This document shows, in pieces, positions 27,335 through 37,241 of a stretch of 64,000 bases of DNA. Source of the DNA: Pseudomonas sp. WJP1 (GTDB lineage Bacteria; Pseudomonadota; Gammaproteobacteria; Pseudomonadales; Pseudomonadaceae); the NCBI RefSeq assembly GCF_028471945.1, contig NZ_CP110128.1, forward strand, positions 5,545,001 to 5,609,000, read 5' to 3'. Under the pieces are notes generated by a model. It saw only the letters and a list, made by a program, of their open reading frames with translations. It did not search any database and was not told the DNA's origin. Made by a program: the position numbers and the translations under genes. Within the stretch, counting starts at the first letter, position 1. Every line of letters begins with the position of its first letter.

Positions 27335-28105
27335 GTGACACCACTCATGATCACCCTGCTCGTCGTAGCCGGGATTGCACTCTTGATCGCCATTGGCTAC
27401 ATCAACCATGTGGTGGAAAACAATAAACTGGAAAGGGCCCGTACCAAGGTTGAACTCAATGACCGCCTGCGTCGCTGTGGCGAAATCACCGAGACGTTTC
27501 CCGGCCAGTTGATGAAGCCTGCGCTCAAACTGTTGTTGACCCGCCTGGAACTGAATGTCTGCCAACGCCTGCTGAACCTGGAAAAGACCAGCGCCAACCT
27601 CAAGGCACGGATTAGCGAACTGGAAGCTCTGGTTGCCCAGGGCGAATCGATTCCGGTCAACAACCCACCAGCACCGATCCAGACGGAAGCCAAGGCCAAG
27701 GACGTGCGCTTCCTGCTCGAAGCCTTGCACGGCCAGGTCACCCGCGCTGCCCAGGATGGTTTCCTGCCACCCAGCGAAGCCAAGGGCTGGATCCGTGAAG
27801 TGCGCCATATCCTCGTGCTGCTGCACATCGAGTTCTTCAACAACCTCGGCCAACATTCCCTGCAGCAGAACCAGCCCGGCCAGGCGCGACTGGCGTTCGA
27901 ACGCGGTGTGCAGTACCTGCGCAAACAGCAGGAACCCCAGGTCTACGCCGAACAACTGGAATACCTGGAAAAGCTCCTGGCCCGCGCCAACGACCAGGTC
28001 ATGGACCGTATCGCGCCGGTGGAAGGCGACGTCAACCAGTTGACCGAAGGCCTCAAGGACGTCGAGGCGGATGCGGACTGGAAGAAGAAAGTGATCTACG
28101 ACTGA
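27335..28105 (+). CDS. Conserved hypothetical membrane-anchored protein
   Basis: A 256-residue protein with one N-terminal membrane segment (about 5-25, MITLLVVAGIALLIAIGYIN) and a long cytoplasmic part predicted to be helical, with coiled-coil character (about 75-100) and many Glu, Gln and Arg residues. The start is a GTG with AGAGG about 8 nt upstream. No enzymatic motif is visible. I know it only as a conserved Pseudomonas protein beside this tRNA array. It ends in a good terminator. Confidence 0.75.
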   Translation: MTPLMITLLVVAGIALLIAIGYINHVVENNKLERARTKVELNDRLRRCGEITETFPGQLMKPALKLLLTRLELNVCQRLLNLEKTSANLKARISELEALVAQGESIPVNNPPAPIQTEAKAKDVRFLLEALHGQVTRAAQDGFLPPSEAKGWIREVRHILVLLHIEFFNNLGQHSLQQNQPGQARLAFERGVQYLRKQQEPQVYAEQLEYLEKLLARANDQVMDRIAPVEGDVNQLTEGLKDVEADADWKKKVIYD

Positions 28106-28125
28106 TCATTCCAACACGTAAAAAA

Positions 28126-28151
28126 GCCACCGGGTCAGGTGGCTTTTTTTT
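28126..28151 (+). terminator. terminator after the 27.3-kb gene
   Basis: A 6-bp stem (GCCACC at 28126-28131, GGTGGC at 28138-28143) with a loop of six bases is followed by eight T; five A precede it, so it can also serve the converging chemoreceptor gene. Confidence 0.88.
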
Positions 28152-28175
28152 GCCCTATGGGATCAGGGAGAGCTA

Positions 28176-30140
28176 TTAAAGCCGGAAATGCCCCACCATC
28201 CCCTTCAACTCAACCCCCAACTGCGCCAGCTCGATACTCGACGCCGCATTGCCCTGCATCGCCAGCGAAGACTGGTCCGCACTCGCACGAATGCTCGTGA
28301 CGCTGCGATTGATTTCCTCGGCCACCGAACTCTGCTCTTCGGCAGCCGCGGCGATCTGCTGGTTCATCTGCTGAATCAAGGACACGGCCGCAGCAATACT
28401 GCCCAGCGCACTCTCGGTCTGCAGCGCATCACTGACCGCCAGTTTCACCAACTCGCCACTGCCTTGTATCTGCTGCACCGACGCCTGCGCCGCCGCGCGC
28501 AAGGCGCTGACCAGTCGTTCGATCTCTTCGGTCGATTGCTGGGTGCGCCTGGCCAGGGCCCGCACTTCATCGGCCACCACCGCAAACCCCCTGCCCTGCT
28601 CGCCGGCCCGGGCCGCTTCGATGGCCGCGTTCAGGGCCAACAGGTTGGTCTGTTCCGCCACGCTCTTGATAACGCCGAGCACCGTGCCGATGTTCTGGAT
28701 TTCCGCGCTCAGGCTTTCGATGCTTGAACTGGCCGACGTGGCGGAATCCGCCAGTTGCTCGATCCGCACCATGCTCTGGCGCACCACCTGTTGCCCGCTT
28801 TCAACCTTGCCATCGGCCGTTTGCGCCGCCAGGGCGGCCTCCTCCGCATTACGCGCGACGTCGTGCACGGTGGCGGTCATCTGGTTCATGGCCGTCGCCA
28901 CCTGCTCGGTTTCTTCTTTCTGGCTGCTGACTTCGAGGTTGGTCTGTTCGGTCACGGCTGACAAGGATTGCGCTGAAGTGGCCAACTGCTCGATGCCCGC
29001 CTGCAAGCCGCTGACGATCTGGCTCAGCCCTGCGCCCATCTGTTGCATGGCCTGCATCAACTGACCGATCTCGTCACGACGGGTCACCTCGACCTTCGCA
29101 CTCAGGTCCCCTGCAGCGATCTGCTGCGCCACCTTAATCACAGTGCGCAGCGGCGCCACGATCAAGCGGGTAATCACCCAGGCCGCAATCAAGCCGACCA
29201 GCAAGGCCAACACGGAAGAGCCGAGTATCAGCAGCGAGTTGTTTTTCAGTTGCGCCTGCATCGACTGGTCTTCGGCGACATAGGCCTGGTCCACCCGTTC
29301 CACCACCTGGGCAGCGCGTTGATGCAATTGCTGGTAGACGGTTTTTTCCTGTTCCAGCAGGCCGGTGTATTCAGCGAGCTTGTCGCTGAAACTGGCGATA
29401 TGGCCGGTGACTTCATTGAGGACCGTCTGGTAGCCCTCATCCTTGACCGTGGTCTTGAGTTGCTCAGCCTGGGCCAGCGCCTGGCTGGCCTGCTCGATCT
29501 TGCCCTGCCCGGCGCTGTCGTCGCCCTTGCGGCTTTGGTCCAGGCGCACGCGCGCTTCGTTCATGGCTTGCAGCATCAACCGCGAAACCTGGCTGACCTG
29601 ACTGGCTTGCTCGATGAATGCCGCCCCGTCCTTGCCTTCGGTTTCCTTCAAGGTGTAAGCGCCGTCATCGGCCAGCCCGGCTTGCAGGATGTCGAGGTTG
29701 TTGGCCACGCTGGACACCGACCAACTGGCCATTTCCAGCGCCAGGTCCTTGGCCTGGCTGAGCGAGACAAACTCGTCAAACGCCTTGCGGTAAGCCCCCA
29801 GGGACTGCTCGACATCATTCATGACCGGTACGTTGGTCGCCGATGCTGACTTGAGCTGGTTTGCCAGGTCGATCAGGCCATCAACGCCTGCGTGCAGGGC
29901 ATCGACGGTTTTCGGGCTGCCGTGCAAGGCATATTCCTGCTCCAGCAGTCGCACCTTGAGCAAACCGCTGTTGAGCGAAGACATCTGCTTGAGCCCGTCG
30001 AAGCGCTGGCTGATGGTTTGCAGCGACCATACGCCGATCGCCGCCACCAGGGCCGTCAGCAACAGCACCAGCGCAAACCCCACACCCAGTTTTTTTGCCA
30101 TACCGAGGTTGGCAAAACGTCCTTGCACGGCCGAATTCAT
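28176..30140 (-). CDS. Methyl-accepting chemotaxis protein
   Basis: Inner-membrane chemoreceptor of 654 residues from the ATG at 30138-30140 ([13 protein letters not shown]), which has GGGGGA about 10 nt upstream. It has a membrane segment at about 15-37, a periplasmic ligand-binding region of some 250 helical residues (about 38-285) of the helical-bimodular type, a second membrane segment near 305-325 ([20 protein letters not shown]), a HAMP domain and the conserved signalling tip ([18 protein letters not shown]). The ligand is unknown; several Pseudomonas receptors with this sensor fold respond to organic acids. The gene is transcribed alone. Confidence 0.93.
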   Translation of the reverse strand: MNSAVQGRFANLGMAKKLGVGFALVLLLTALVAAIGVWSLQTISQRFDGLKQMSSLNSGLLKVRLLEQEYALHGSPKTVDALHAGVDGLIDLANQLKSASATNVPVMNDVEQSLGAYRKAFDEFVSLSQAKDLALEMASWSVSSVANNLDILQAGLADDGAYTLKETEGKDGAAFIEQASQVSQVSRLMLQAMNEARVRLDQSRKGDDSAGQGKIEQASQALAQAEQLKTTVKDEGYQTVLNEVTGHIASFSDKLAEYTGLLEQEKTVYQQLHQRAAQVVERVDQAYVAEDQSMQAQLKNNSLLILGSSVLALLVGLIAAWVITRLIVAPLRTVIKVAQQIAAGDLSAKVEVTRRDEIGQLMQAMQQMGAGLSQIVSGLQAGIEQLATSAQSLSAVTEQTNLEVSSQKEETEQVATAMNQMTATVHDVARNAEEAALAAQTADGKVESGQQVVRQSMVRIEQLADSATSASSSIESLSAEIQNIGTVLGVIKSVAEQTNLLALNAAIEAARAGEQGRGFAVVADEVRALARRTQQSTEEIERLVSALRAAAQASVQQIQGSGELVKLAVSDALQTESALGSIAAAVSLIQQMNQQIAAAAEEQSSVAEEINRSVTSIRASADQSSLAMQGNAASSIELAQLGVELKGMVGHFRL

Positions 30141-30274
30141 TGCACTCAGTCCCCCGCCATTATCAGTAACGGCAGAGTCGCGCCGGCCCTGTATCAACAC
30201 AAGACTCTGGCGCCCGAATAATGGCAAAAAGCTACGTCAACGTCGCTTTCAGAACGCTGGAGGTCGATCCGCTA

Positions 30275-31036
30275 TCAAAACGCGGTAACTCCGCCATCCA
30301 CGGCCAATGAATGCCCCGTGGTGAACGCCGCGCCATCGCTGCACAGGTACAGCACCGCGCTGGCGATTTCCTCGACCTTGCCGATGCGGCCGACCGGGTG
30401 CATCGCATTGGCGAACTCGCCCTTCTTCGGATCTGCTTCATAAGCACGGCGGAACATGTCGGTGTCGATCACCGCCGGGCACACGGCATTGACGCGGATT
30501 TTTTTCTTGGCGTATTCAATCGCGGCCGATTTGGTCAGGCCGATGACGGCGTGCTTGGACGCCGCGTAGATGCTCATCTTCGGCGCAGCCCCAAGGCCGG
30601 CCACTGACGCGGTGTTGACGATTGCACCACCGCCCTGGGCCAGCAGCAAAGGCAGTTGGTACTTCATGCACAGCCAGACCCCCTTGACGTTGACGCCCAT
30701 GATCGCGTCAAACTCGTCGACCGTACCCTCGGCCAGCTTGCCTTTCTCGATCTCGATACCGGCATTGTTGAAGGCATAGTCGAGACGGCCGTAGGTATTG
30801 ACCACTTCGTCCATCAGATTCTTTACATCGCTTTCCAGCGTCACGTTGCAACGCACGAAGGTCGCTTCGCCACCTGCCGTACGGATCAGCGCGACCGTGC
30901 CCTCGCCGCCCGCGGTGTCCATGTCGGCTACCACCACCTTCAAGCCTTCGGCGGCAAACGCCTGGGCAGTGGCCCGGCCAATGCCGGCTGCCGCGCCTGT
31001 TACCACTGCCACCTGGCCGGAAAACGTCATGCTCAT
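30275..31036 (-). CDS. SDR family oxidoreductase
   Basis: Cytosolic NAD(P)-dependent dehydrogenase of the classical short-chain type, 253 residues. The cofactor motif is GAAAGIGRA (about residues 14-22), NNAGIE follows, and the catalytic Tyr-Lys pair lies in YAASKHAVIG (about 157-166). The start ATG at 31034-31036 has GAGGA 7 nt upstream. The C-terminus GHSLAVDGGVTAF is typical of the group. The substrate is not predictable. It diverges from the NADP oxidoreductase gene. Confidence 0.92.
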   Translation of the reverse strand: MSMTFSGQVAVVTGAAAGIGRATAQAFAAEGLKVVVADMDTAGGEGTVALIRTAGGEATFVRCNVTLESDVKNLMDEVVNTYGRLDYAFNNAGIEIEKGKLAEGTVDEFDAIMGVNVKGVWLCMKYQLPLLLAQGGGAIVNTASVAGLGAAPKMSIYAASKHAVIGLTKSAAIEYAKKKIRVNAVCPAVIDTDMFRRAYEADPKKGEFANAMHPVGRIGKVEEIASAVLYLCSDGAAFTTGHSLAVDGGVTAF

Positions 31037-31271
31037 TGTTCTGTCCTCGAAGATAAGTTTGCGGGGATCGCGTGTTCCCCAGCATAGCCACAGCCTCCCT
31101 GGCCCGGCAGCACTATCAAAAGGCCGGTTGAGCCCCCATGAGCGGCAGTGATGGAACTACCGTACCAACTATCACTGCACTGGATCAGTCCGTATTCGCC
31201 GCATCAGCCGAACTTGCGACATCGACCTTGAGGGTCTATCAACAAGGTTTCATTCATCCTGAGTGCCTGCC

Positions 31272-32276
31272 ATGACGTCCCAGACCAATCGCCAATTTCT
31301 GCTCGCCAAACGCCCAGTGGGTGCCGCGACCCGGGAAACCTTCACCTACCAGGAAGTACCGGTCGGCGAACCGGCTGCAGGCCAGATCCTGGTCAAGAAC
31401 GAATACCTGTCCCTGGACCCGGCCATGCGCGGCTGGATGAACGAAGGCAAGTCCTACATCCCGCCGGTCGGTCTTGGCGAAGTGATGCGCGCGTTGGGCG
31501 TGGGCAAGGTCGTGGCTTCGAACAACCCGGGGTTCGCGGTCGGCGATTACGTCAACGGCGCCCTCGGGGTGCAGGATTATTTCCTGGGTGAGCCGCGCGG
31601 GTTCTACAAGGTCGATCCGAAACTGGCGCCGCTGCCGCGCTATCTGTCCGCGCTGGGCATGACCGGCATGACCGCTTACTTCGCGTTGCTCGACGTGGGT
31701 GCGCCCAAGGCCGGCGATACCGTCGTGTTGTCAGGCGCTGCCGGTGCGGTGGGCAGCATTGCCGGGCAGATTGCCAAGATCAAGGGATGTCGGGTAGTCG
31801 GCATTGCTGGCGGTGCGGACAAGTGCAGGTTCCTCATCGACGAGCTGGGTTTTGACGGCGTCATCGACTACAAGAACGAAGATGTCGTTGCAGGCCTCAA
31901 GCGCGAATGCCCCAAAGGCGTCGACGTGTACTTCGATAACGTCGGTGGCGACATCCTCGACGCGGTATTGAGCCGCTTGAACCTGAAAGCCCGGGTGGTG
32001 ATCTGTGGCGCCATCAGCCAGTACAACAACAAGGAAGCGGTCAAGGGCCCGGCCAACTACCTGTCACTGCTGGTCAACCGCGCACGCATGGAAGGTTTTG
32101 TGGTGATGGACTACGCCGCGCAGTTCGCCGCCGCCGGACAGGAAATGGCCGGCTGGATGGCCAAGGGGCAGCTCAAGAGCAAGGAAGACATCGTGGAGGG
32201 GCTGGAGACCTTCCCGGAGACGCTGATGAAGTTGTTCAGCGGGGAGAATTTCGGCAAGTTGGTTCTAAAGGTTTGA
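31272..32276 (+). CDS. NADP-dependent oxidoreductase (MDR family, YncB/CurA-like)
   Basis: Zinc-free medium-chain reductase of 334 residues related to leukotriene B4 12-hydroxydehydrogenase and CurA, which reduce alpha,beta-unsaturated carbonyls with NADPH. The NADP-binding motif is SGAAGAVGSIAGQIAK (about 155-170); the N-terminal part has the family LSLDPAMRGWM. No zinc-binding Cys cluster is present. The start is the ATG at 31272; a GTG 9 nt upstream is also in frame and neither has a clear ribosome site. The natural substrate is unknown. Confidence 0.92.
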   Translation: MTSQTNRQFLLAKRPVGAATRETFTYQEVPVGEPAAGQILVKNEYLSLDPAMRGWMNEGKSYIPPVGLGEVMRALGVGKVVASNNPGFAVGDYVNGALGVQDYFLGEPRGFYKVDPKLAPLPRYLSALGMTGMTAYFALLDVGAPKAGDTVVLSGAAGAVGSIAGQIAKIKGCRVVGIAGGADKCRFLIDELGFDGVIDYKNEDVVAGLKRECPKGVDVYFDNVGGDILDAVLSRLNLKARVVICGAISQYNNKEAVKGPANYLSLLVNRARMEGFVVMDYAAQFAAAGQEMAGWMAKGQLKSKEDIVEGLETFPETLMKLFSGENFGKLVLKV

Positions 32277-32284
32277 AGTAACTA

Positions 32285-32376
32285 TGTAGGAGTGAGCCTG
32301 CTCGCGATAGCGGTGTATCAGACAACATTAATGTCGACTGACACGCCCTCATCGCGAGCAGGCTCACTCCTACAGG
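32285..32376. repeat. REPIN (GAGCCTGCTCGCGA subtype)
   Basis: Two inverted units beginning TGTAGGAGTGAGCCTGCTCG and ending in the complement flank a spacer of about 40 nt. The sequence is nearly identical to the copy at 53332-53426. It lies between the convergent oxidoreductase and pyrF genes and may end transcription from both sides. Confidence 0.9.
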
Positions 32377-32387
32377 TTTAGCGGTGC

Positions 32388-33086
32388 TTACGCCAGTTCG
32401 GCGACCACCGAGGCCAGCGCCTTGGCCGGATCCGCCGCCTGGCTGATCGGACGGCCGATCACCAGGTAATCGGAGCCTGCATCCAGCGCCTGGCGTGGAG
32501 TCAGGATGCGGCGCTGGTCGTCCTGGGCGCTGCCCGCCGGACGAATCCCCGGGGTCACCAGTTGCAGCGACGGGTGCGCCGCTTTCAGCGCCTGGGCTTC
32601 CAGGGCCGAGCACACCAGGCCATCCATCCCGGCTTTTTCCGCCAGTGCGGCCAAGCGCAGCACCTGCTCCTGCGGCTCGATGTCCAGACCGATACCGGCC
32701 AGATCCTCACGCTCCATGCTGGTCAACACCGTCACACCGATCAGCAGCGGTTTCGGGCCGGTGCGCTGGTCCAGCACTTCGCGGCAGGCAGCCATCATGC
32801 GCAGGCCACCGGAGCAGTGGACGTTGACCATCCACACGCCCATTTCCGCCGCGGCCTTGACGGCCATGGCGGTGGTGTTGGGGATGTCATGGAACTTGAG
32901 GTCCAGGAACACTTCGAAACCCTTGTCACGCAGGGTGCCGACGATTTCCGAAGCGCAGCTGGTGAACAGTTCTTTACCGACTTTGACCCGGCACAGTTTC
33001 GGGTCCAACTGGTCGGCCAGCTTCAGTGCGGCGTCACGGGTAGGGAAATCCAGGGCGACGATGATAGGAGTCTGGCAGGCGGACAT
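32388..33086 (-). CDS. pyrF: Orotidine 5'-phosphate decarboxylase
   Basis: Cytosolic enzyme that decarboxylates OMP to UMP, the last step of de novo pyrimidine synthesis. The 232-residue protein starts at the ATG at 33084-33086 ([16 protein letters not shown]); the frame is open 12 codons upstream, but the shorter form matches the family. The catalytic signature [12 protein letters not shown] (about 60-71) holds the Asp-Lys pair, and the phosphate-binding [11 protein letters not shown] is near the C-terminus. Confidence 0.97.
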   Translation of the reverse strand: MSACQTPIIVALDFPTRDAALKLADQLDPKLCRVKVGKELFTSCASEIVGTLRDKGFEVFLDLKFHDIPNTTAMAVKAAAEMGVWMVNVHCSGGLRMMAACREVLDQRTGPKPLLIGVTVLTSMEREDLAGIGLDIEPQEQVLRLAALAEKAGMDGLVCSALEAQALKAAHPSLQLVTPGIRPAGSAQDDQRRILTPRQALDAGSDYLVIGRPISQAADPAKALASVVAELA

Positions 33087-33370
33087 GAGTGGGCTCTCAG
33101 GCAAGTCGAAATCGGCGCGCATTGTAGCGGAACCAATGGCCCTGCGGGACCCGATGATCGGTAAATCGTCGAGAACGCTCAGGCAAGACTAGCCTTTGCG
33201 GCAATTGTGTCGAGTTCGGTACAGTCACGACACGCACTCAACATCCTTGCCCGCTACCCTCGGCAACCGCAATACGTCCTTACCTCAGCGCTTCCCGCCT
33301 CCGGGCAGGACGCCTATGCTGGAACCACAACCTCGCGGCCTATCTTTGTGGTTGGCAGCCTACCTGGCAG

Positions 33371-34141
33371 ATGAACGCACGCATGTACAACACTCCAGCC
33401 CCCGTGAACGACGATCAAAAAGCGCCCGGCGATGAGAAACGCTGGAGCATTCGCGCACTGATCGTCGACGATGACGTGCCGATCCGCGAGCTGATGATCG
33501 ACTACCTGGCCCGCTTCAACATCCATGCCAGCGGTGTCACCGATGGCGCCGCCATGCGCCTGGCGATGCAGGCGGAGCATTTCGACGTGGTGGTGCTCGA
33601 CCTGATGCTGCCCGGCGAAGACGGCCTGTCGCTGTGCCGCTGGTTGCGCGGCGAATCGGATATTCCGATCCTGATGCTCACGGCTCGCTGCGAACCCACC
33701 GACCGGATCATCGGCCTTGAGCTCGGCGCCGACGACTACATGGCCAAGCCGTTCGAGCCCCGCGAGCTGGTCGCGCGCATCCAGACCATCCTGCGCCGGG
33801 TGCGGGACGACCGCAGCGAACAACGGGCGAACATCCGCTTCGACAATTGGCGCCTGAACAGCGTGCTGCGCCAATTGATTGCAGCCGATGGCCTGGTGGT
33901 GCCGCTGTCGAATGCCGAGTTTCGCCTGCTGTGGGTGTTCATTGAACGTCCGCGCCGGGTCCTGAGCCGCGAGCAACTGCTGGATGCGGCTCGCGGCCGT
34001 TCGATCGAAGCCTTCGATCGCAGCATTGACCTGCTGGTGTCGCGCCTGCGGCAGAAACTCGGTGACGACCCCAAGGCCCCGCAACTGATCAAAACCGTCC
34101 GGGGCGAGGGTTACCTGTTCGACGCCCGGGACATCGGCTGA
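33371..34141 (+). CDS. OmpR family response regulator
   Basis: Two-component regulator of 256 residues with an N-terminal receiver (phosphoacceptor Asp77 in VVLDLMLPGEDG, acidic pair D33-D34, Lys in GADDYMAKPFEP) and a C-terminal winged helix (about 160-250, ending TVRGEGYLFDAR). A 24-residue leader precedes the receiver; internal start codons such as Met5 are possible. It shares one base with the sensor gene downstream (TGATG). TTGCGG and TACAGT about 18 nt apart near 33200 may be its promoter. Target genes are unknown. Confidence 0.93.
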   Translation: MNARMYNTPAPVNDDQKAPGDEKRWSIRALIVDDDVPIRELMIDYLARFNIHASGVTDGAAMRLAMQAEHFDVVVLDLMLPGEDGLSLCRWLRGESDIPILMLTARCEPTDRIIGLELGADDYMAKPFEPRELVARIQTILRRVRDDRSEQRANIRFDNWRLNSVLRQLIAADGLVVPLSNAEFRLLWVFIERPRRVLSREQLLDAARGRSIEAFDRSIDLLVSRLRQKLGDDPKAPQLIKTVRGEGYLFDARDIG

Positions 34142-35193
34142 TGCGGGCTCGCTTCGATACGTTGTTCGGCCGCCTGTTTGGCGTCCTGCTGATCGCGATT
34201 ATCCTGGCGCACCTGCTGGCATTTGCCTGGTTTCACTATTACGGCCCGCCGCCCCCTCCCCCTGCGCCACCGGCGTTTTCCGAAGAGCTGGAGGGTCAAC
34301 GCCCACCGATGGACCCGCGCCTGGCCAATCGCCCTCCAAGGCCTTGGTTCGGTGGACCGCTGGTGCCGCTGACGTTTCAACTGATCTCGCTGATCATTGC
34401 CGCCTGGTACGGCGCCAAATTGCTCAGCCGACCGATCCAGCGCCTGAGCGATGCGGCCGAGCGCCTGAGTGAAAACCTCGACAGTGTGCCGTTGGAGGAG
34501 TCCGGCCCGCGGGAAGCGCGGCAAGCGGCGCATACGTTCAACAAGATGCAGCAACGCATCATCGAGCAGGTAAAGCAGCGCTCGCGCATGCTCGGCGCCG
34601 TGTCCCACGACCTGCGCACGCCCCTGTCGCGCCTCAAACTGCGCCTGGAACAGATCGACGACGACAAGCTGCAAGGGCAGATGCGCCAGGACCTGGACGA
34701 CATGATCAGCATGCTCGATGCGACCCTCGGCTACCTGCACGAACAGCGCACCAGCGAGGCTTCACAGTGGATGGATGTGCAGGCGCTGGTCGAATCCCTG
34801 AGCGAAAACGCCCAGGACCAGGGTGCCGACGTCCAGGCCAGCGGTCATTGCGCGCCGCTGCAAGTCCAGCCGATGGCGTTGCGCTCCTGTATCAACAACC
34901 TGCTGGACAATGCCTTGCGTTATGCCGGGAATGCGCTGATCACCCTCGAGGACAATCGCGAACAATTGGTGATCCGGGTCATCGACCACGGTCCGGGGAT
35001 CGCGGCGGATAAACGCGAAGCGGTGTTCGAACCGTTCTTTCGATTGGAGGGCTCACGCAATCGCAACTCCGGCGGCGTCGGTCTGGGCATGACCATTGCT
35101 CGCGAAGCGGCGCAACGGCTGGGCGGGCAGCTAAGCCTGGAACAGACGCCCGGTGGTGGGCTGACGGCGATCATCCGCTTGCCCAGACCTTGA
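34141..35193 (+). CDS. Sensor histidine kinase with proline-rich periplasmic loop
   Basis: Membrane sensor of 350 residues and partner of the preceding regulator. Two membrane segments (about 10-32 and 76-95) enclose a short periplasmic loop of about 43 residues that is mostly proline (YGPPPPPPAPPAF, then RPPMDPRLANRPPRPW). A HAMP domain, the HisKA box with His156 (GAVSHDLRTPLSRL) and an HATPase domain (NNLLDNALRYAG, GPGIAADKRE, GGVGLGMTIA) follow. The loop is too small to be a classic ligand domain. The stimulus is unknown. Confidence 0.93.
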   Translation: MRARFDTLFGRLFGVLLIAIILAHLLAFAWFHYYGPPPPPPAPPAFSEELEGQRPPMDPRLANRPPRPWFGGPLVPLTFQLISLIIAAWYGAKLLSRPIQRLSDAAERLSENLDSVPLEESGPREARQAAHTFNKMQQRIIEQVKQRSRMLGAVSHDLRTPLSRLKLRLEQIDDDKLQGQMRQDLDDMISMLDATLGYLHEQRTSEASQWMDVQALVESLSENAQDQGADVQASGHCAPLQVQPMALRSCINNLLDNALRYAGNALITLEDNREQLVIRVIDHGPGIAADKREAVFEPFFRLEGSRNRNSGGVGLGMTIAREAAQRLGGQLSLEQTPGGGLTAIIRLPRP

Positions 35194-35344
35194 ATGCGTG
35201 CACGGGCTCGCCATGACGCAGCACCTTCAAAAATAGCCGCCTGTGTGACACTGGGTACAAACTCCACACACCCACGACAACTTGCCCCCCGAGGCTGCAT
35301 AAGCCGGTACACCCACCGGTTTTCCATTCCAGGGAGTGAGCCCA

Positions 35345-36022
35345 ATGATTGGTAGTGTCAGCAACTACACAAGCTACATCGGCAGCACGAGCACCACGAC
35401 CAGTAATGCCCGTTCGCAACAGTTCCAGAAAGATCTGCTCAGCAAACTCGATGCGAACAGCGACGGCGCGGTGGATCAGGACGAACTCAACAGTGCCCTG
35501 TCGCAAAAAACCGATGACGGATTACTGGTCAGCCTGAGCGAGAACTTCGCTGACCTCGACAGTGACGCCAGCGGCAGCCTCAGCAGCGAAGAAATGGCCG
35601 CGATGGCTCCCCCGCCACCGCCACCACGGGACCAGGCTGCGGACTCCGAACTTGCTGACACACTGATCAGCGCGCTGGATTCGGACGGTGATGGCACTCT
35701 CAGCAGCGACGAACTTGCCAGCGGCCTGAGCGGCATTGGCAGTACCGCCGACAGCACGGCAATCTTCTCGGCGCTGGACAAGAACCAGGACGGTACCGTC
35801 AGCAAGGATGAATTGGCCGCCAGCTTCGCACCGCCACCGCCACCGCAACAGTCCGGCGAAGCGGTATCCAGCAGCTCCGGCACCGACAGTGTCGGCAACG
35901 TAGGCGCCACGGCTCAATCGACCACACGCGAAGCCCTGGAGAAAATGATCGCCAACCTGAGCAAGCAGTACTCGCTCGACAAAGCGGCCAGTGTCGGCAA
36001 GTACCTGAACGTGGCGACCTGA
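35345..36022 (+). CDS. EF-hand protein with four calcium loops (XopAW-like annotation group)
   Basis: A 225-residue acidic protein with four EF-hand loops: residues 36-47 (DANSDGAVDQDE), 72-83 (DSDASGSLSSEE), 112-123 (DSDGDGTLSSDE) and 145-156 (DKNQDGTVSKDE). Two proline tracts (about 89-94 and 160-165) each follow a pair of loops, as if a two-loop module had been duplicated. The N-terminus is rich in Ser and Thr, with no signal peptide and no membrane segment. The ATG at 35345 has AGGGAG about 8 nt upstream. Databases label such Pseudomonas proteins XopAW-like after a Xanthomonas type III effector; secretion is not shown, and no secretion genes lie nearby. Confidence 0.85.
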   Translation: MIGSVSNYTSYIGSTSTTTSNARSQQFQKDLLSKLDANSDGAVDQDELNSALSQKTDDGLLVSLSENFADLDSDASGSLSSEEMAAMAPPPPPPRDQAADSELADTLISALDSDGDGTLSSDELASGLSGIGSTADSTAIFSALDKNQDGTVSKDELAASFAPPPPPQQSGEAVSSSSGTDSVGNVGATAQSTTREALEKMIANLSKQYSLDKAASVGKYLNVAT

Positions 36023-36041
36023 TCAGGCGTTTCCCGATCCT

Positions 36042-36114
36042 TGCAGGAGCTGGCTTGTCGGGTCGCCGCATCGTAGAAGACAGATTGTCAGGCGGGCAAG
36101 CCCGCTCCTACAGG
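36042..36114. repeat. degenerate REPIN
   Basis: TGCAGGAGCTGGCTTGTCGG at the left and GGGCAAGCCCGCTCCTACAG at the right form an imperfect inverted pair of the same class as the other REPINs, with several mismatches. It lies between the convergent EF-hand and AI-2E transporter genes. Confidence 0.7.
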
Positions 36115-36120
36115 TTGAAC

Positions 36121-37173
36121 TCAGCGACGGTCATCGACCCGGGACTGGCTCTTGCTCCAGTCGGTCAACAGGCTGTAAGCCACGGCCAGCAAAGTCGGCC
36201 CGATAAACAGGCCAATGAATCCGAACGCGATCAATCCGCCAAACACCCCAAGCAACACAATCACCAGCGGCAAATTCCCGCCCCGGCTGATCAGGTAGGG
36301 TTTGAGCACGTTGTCCACGCCACTGATGATGAACATGCCCCAGATGCCGAGGAACACCGCCATGCCGTACTCACCCTTCCAGGCCAACCAGGCCGTGGCC
36401 GGGATCCATACCAGCGGCGGCCCCATGGGAATCAGGCTGAGCAGGAAGGTCACGATACCGAGCACCAGTGCCCCGGGGACGCCGGCAATCAGGAATCCGA
36501 TCAGCGCCAGGACCGCCTGGGCCGCGGCGGTGCCGATCACGCCGTTCACCACCCGTTGCACCGTGCCCGCCACCAACTCGATGTAGTACCCGGCACGTTG
36601 ACCGATCAGCCGCTCCAGCAAACCATGAACAAAGGCCGCCAACCGTGGCCCATCGCGATAGAAAAAGAACACGAAGACAATGCTCAGGGTCAGCTCGAGG
36701 ATGCCGCCGCCAATCTGCGCGCTACGCGCCAGCAACCAGTTGCCGACCTGCCCCAGATAAGGCTTGAGCGACACCATCATCGCCGCGCCCTGCTGATCGA
36801 CACTGTTCCAGATGACCACCAGCCGCTCGCCTACCAGGGGAATGCCGCCCAGCCAGGTCGGTGCTTCAGGCAGGCCATCGACCTGTACATCCTTGATGAA
36901 CGCCGTGGCGTCGCGCACGTGGTCCGCCAGGTTGAACCCCAGCCACACCAGCGGTGCCGCCACCAGCACCATCCAGCCCACGGTCAGCAGGGCTGCCGCC
37001 AGGGACTCGCGGCCATTGAGCCAGCGGGTCAGCAGGCGCATCAGTGGCCAACTGGCGAAGGCCAGCACCGCGCCCCAGAACAGGGCCGACCAGAACGGTG
37101 CCATCACCCAGAAGCTCGCGCCAAACAGCACCAGCAGCAGGATCTGCACCAACAGCCGATCGTTATTGATCAT
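36121..37173 (-). CDS. AI-2E family transporter (YdiK-like)
   Basis: Inner-membrane protein of about 350 residues with roughly seven or eight hydrophobic segments and the AI-2E/PerM domain; the C-terminal part has GVDNVLKPYLISRGGNLP and LGVFGGLIAFGFIGLFIGP, motifs shared across the family. The ATG at 37171-37173 (MINNDRLLVQ) is chosen over a TTG nine codons upstream. Despite the family name, members do diverse jobs, including ion or small-molecule transport, so the substrate is unknown. Confidence 0.9.
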   Translation of the reverse strand: MINNDRLLVQILLLVLFGASFWVMAPFWSALFWGAVLAFASWPLMRLLTRWLNGRESLAAALLTVGWMVLVAAPLVWLGFNLADHVRDATAFIKDVQVDGLPEAPTWLGGIPLVGERLVVIWNSVDQQGAAMMVSLKPYLGQVGNWLLARSAQIGGGILELTLSIVFVFFFYRDGPRLAAFVHGLLERLIGQRAGYYIELVAGTVQRVVNGVIGTAAAQAVLALIGFLIAGVPGALVLGIVTFLLSLIPMGPPLVWIPATAWLAWKGEYGMAVFLGIWGMFIISGVDNVLKPYLISRGGNLPLVIVLLGVFGGLIAFGFIGLFIGPTLLAVAYSLLTDWSKSQSRVDDRR

Positions 37174-37241
37174 CACAGTCTCGAAAAAATCATTCAGCAA
37201 AAAGAGTAGGCGAACACGCCGCGCGTGTTCGCCGGATATCG

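Noticed and set aside
36055..37209. A 384-codon open frame opposite the AI-2E transporter
   Set aside because: It has Gln/His/Arg-rich composition only; the opposite strand encodes a clear membrane protein.
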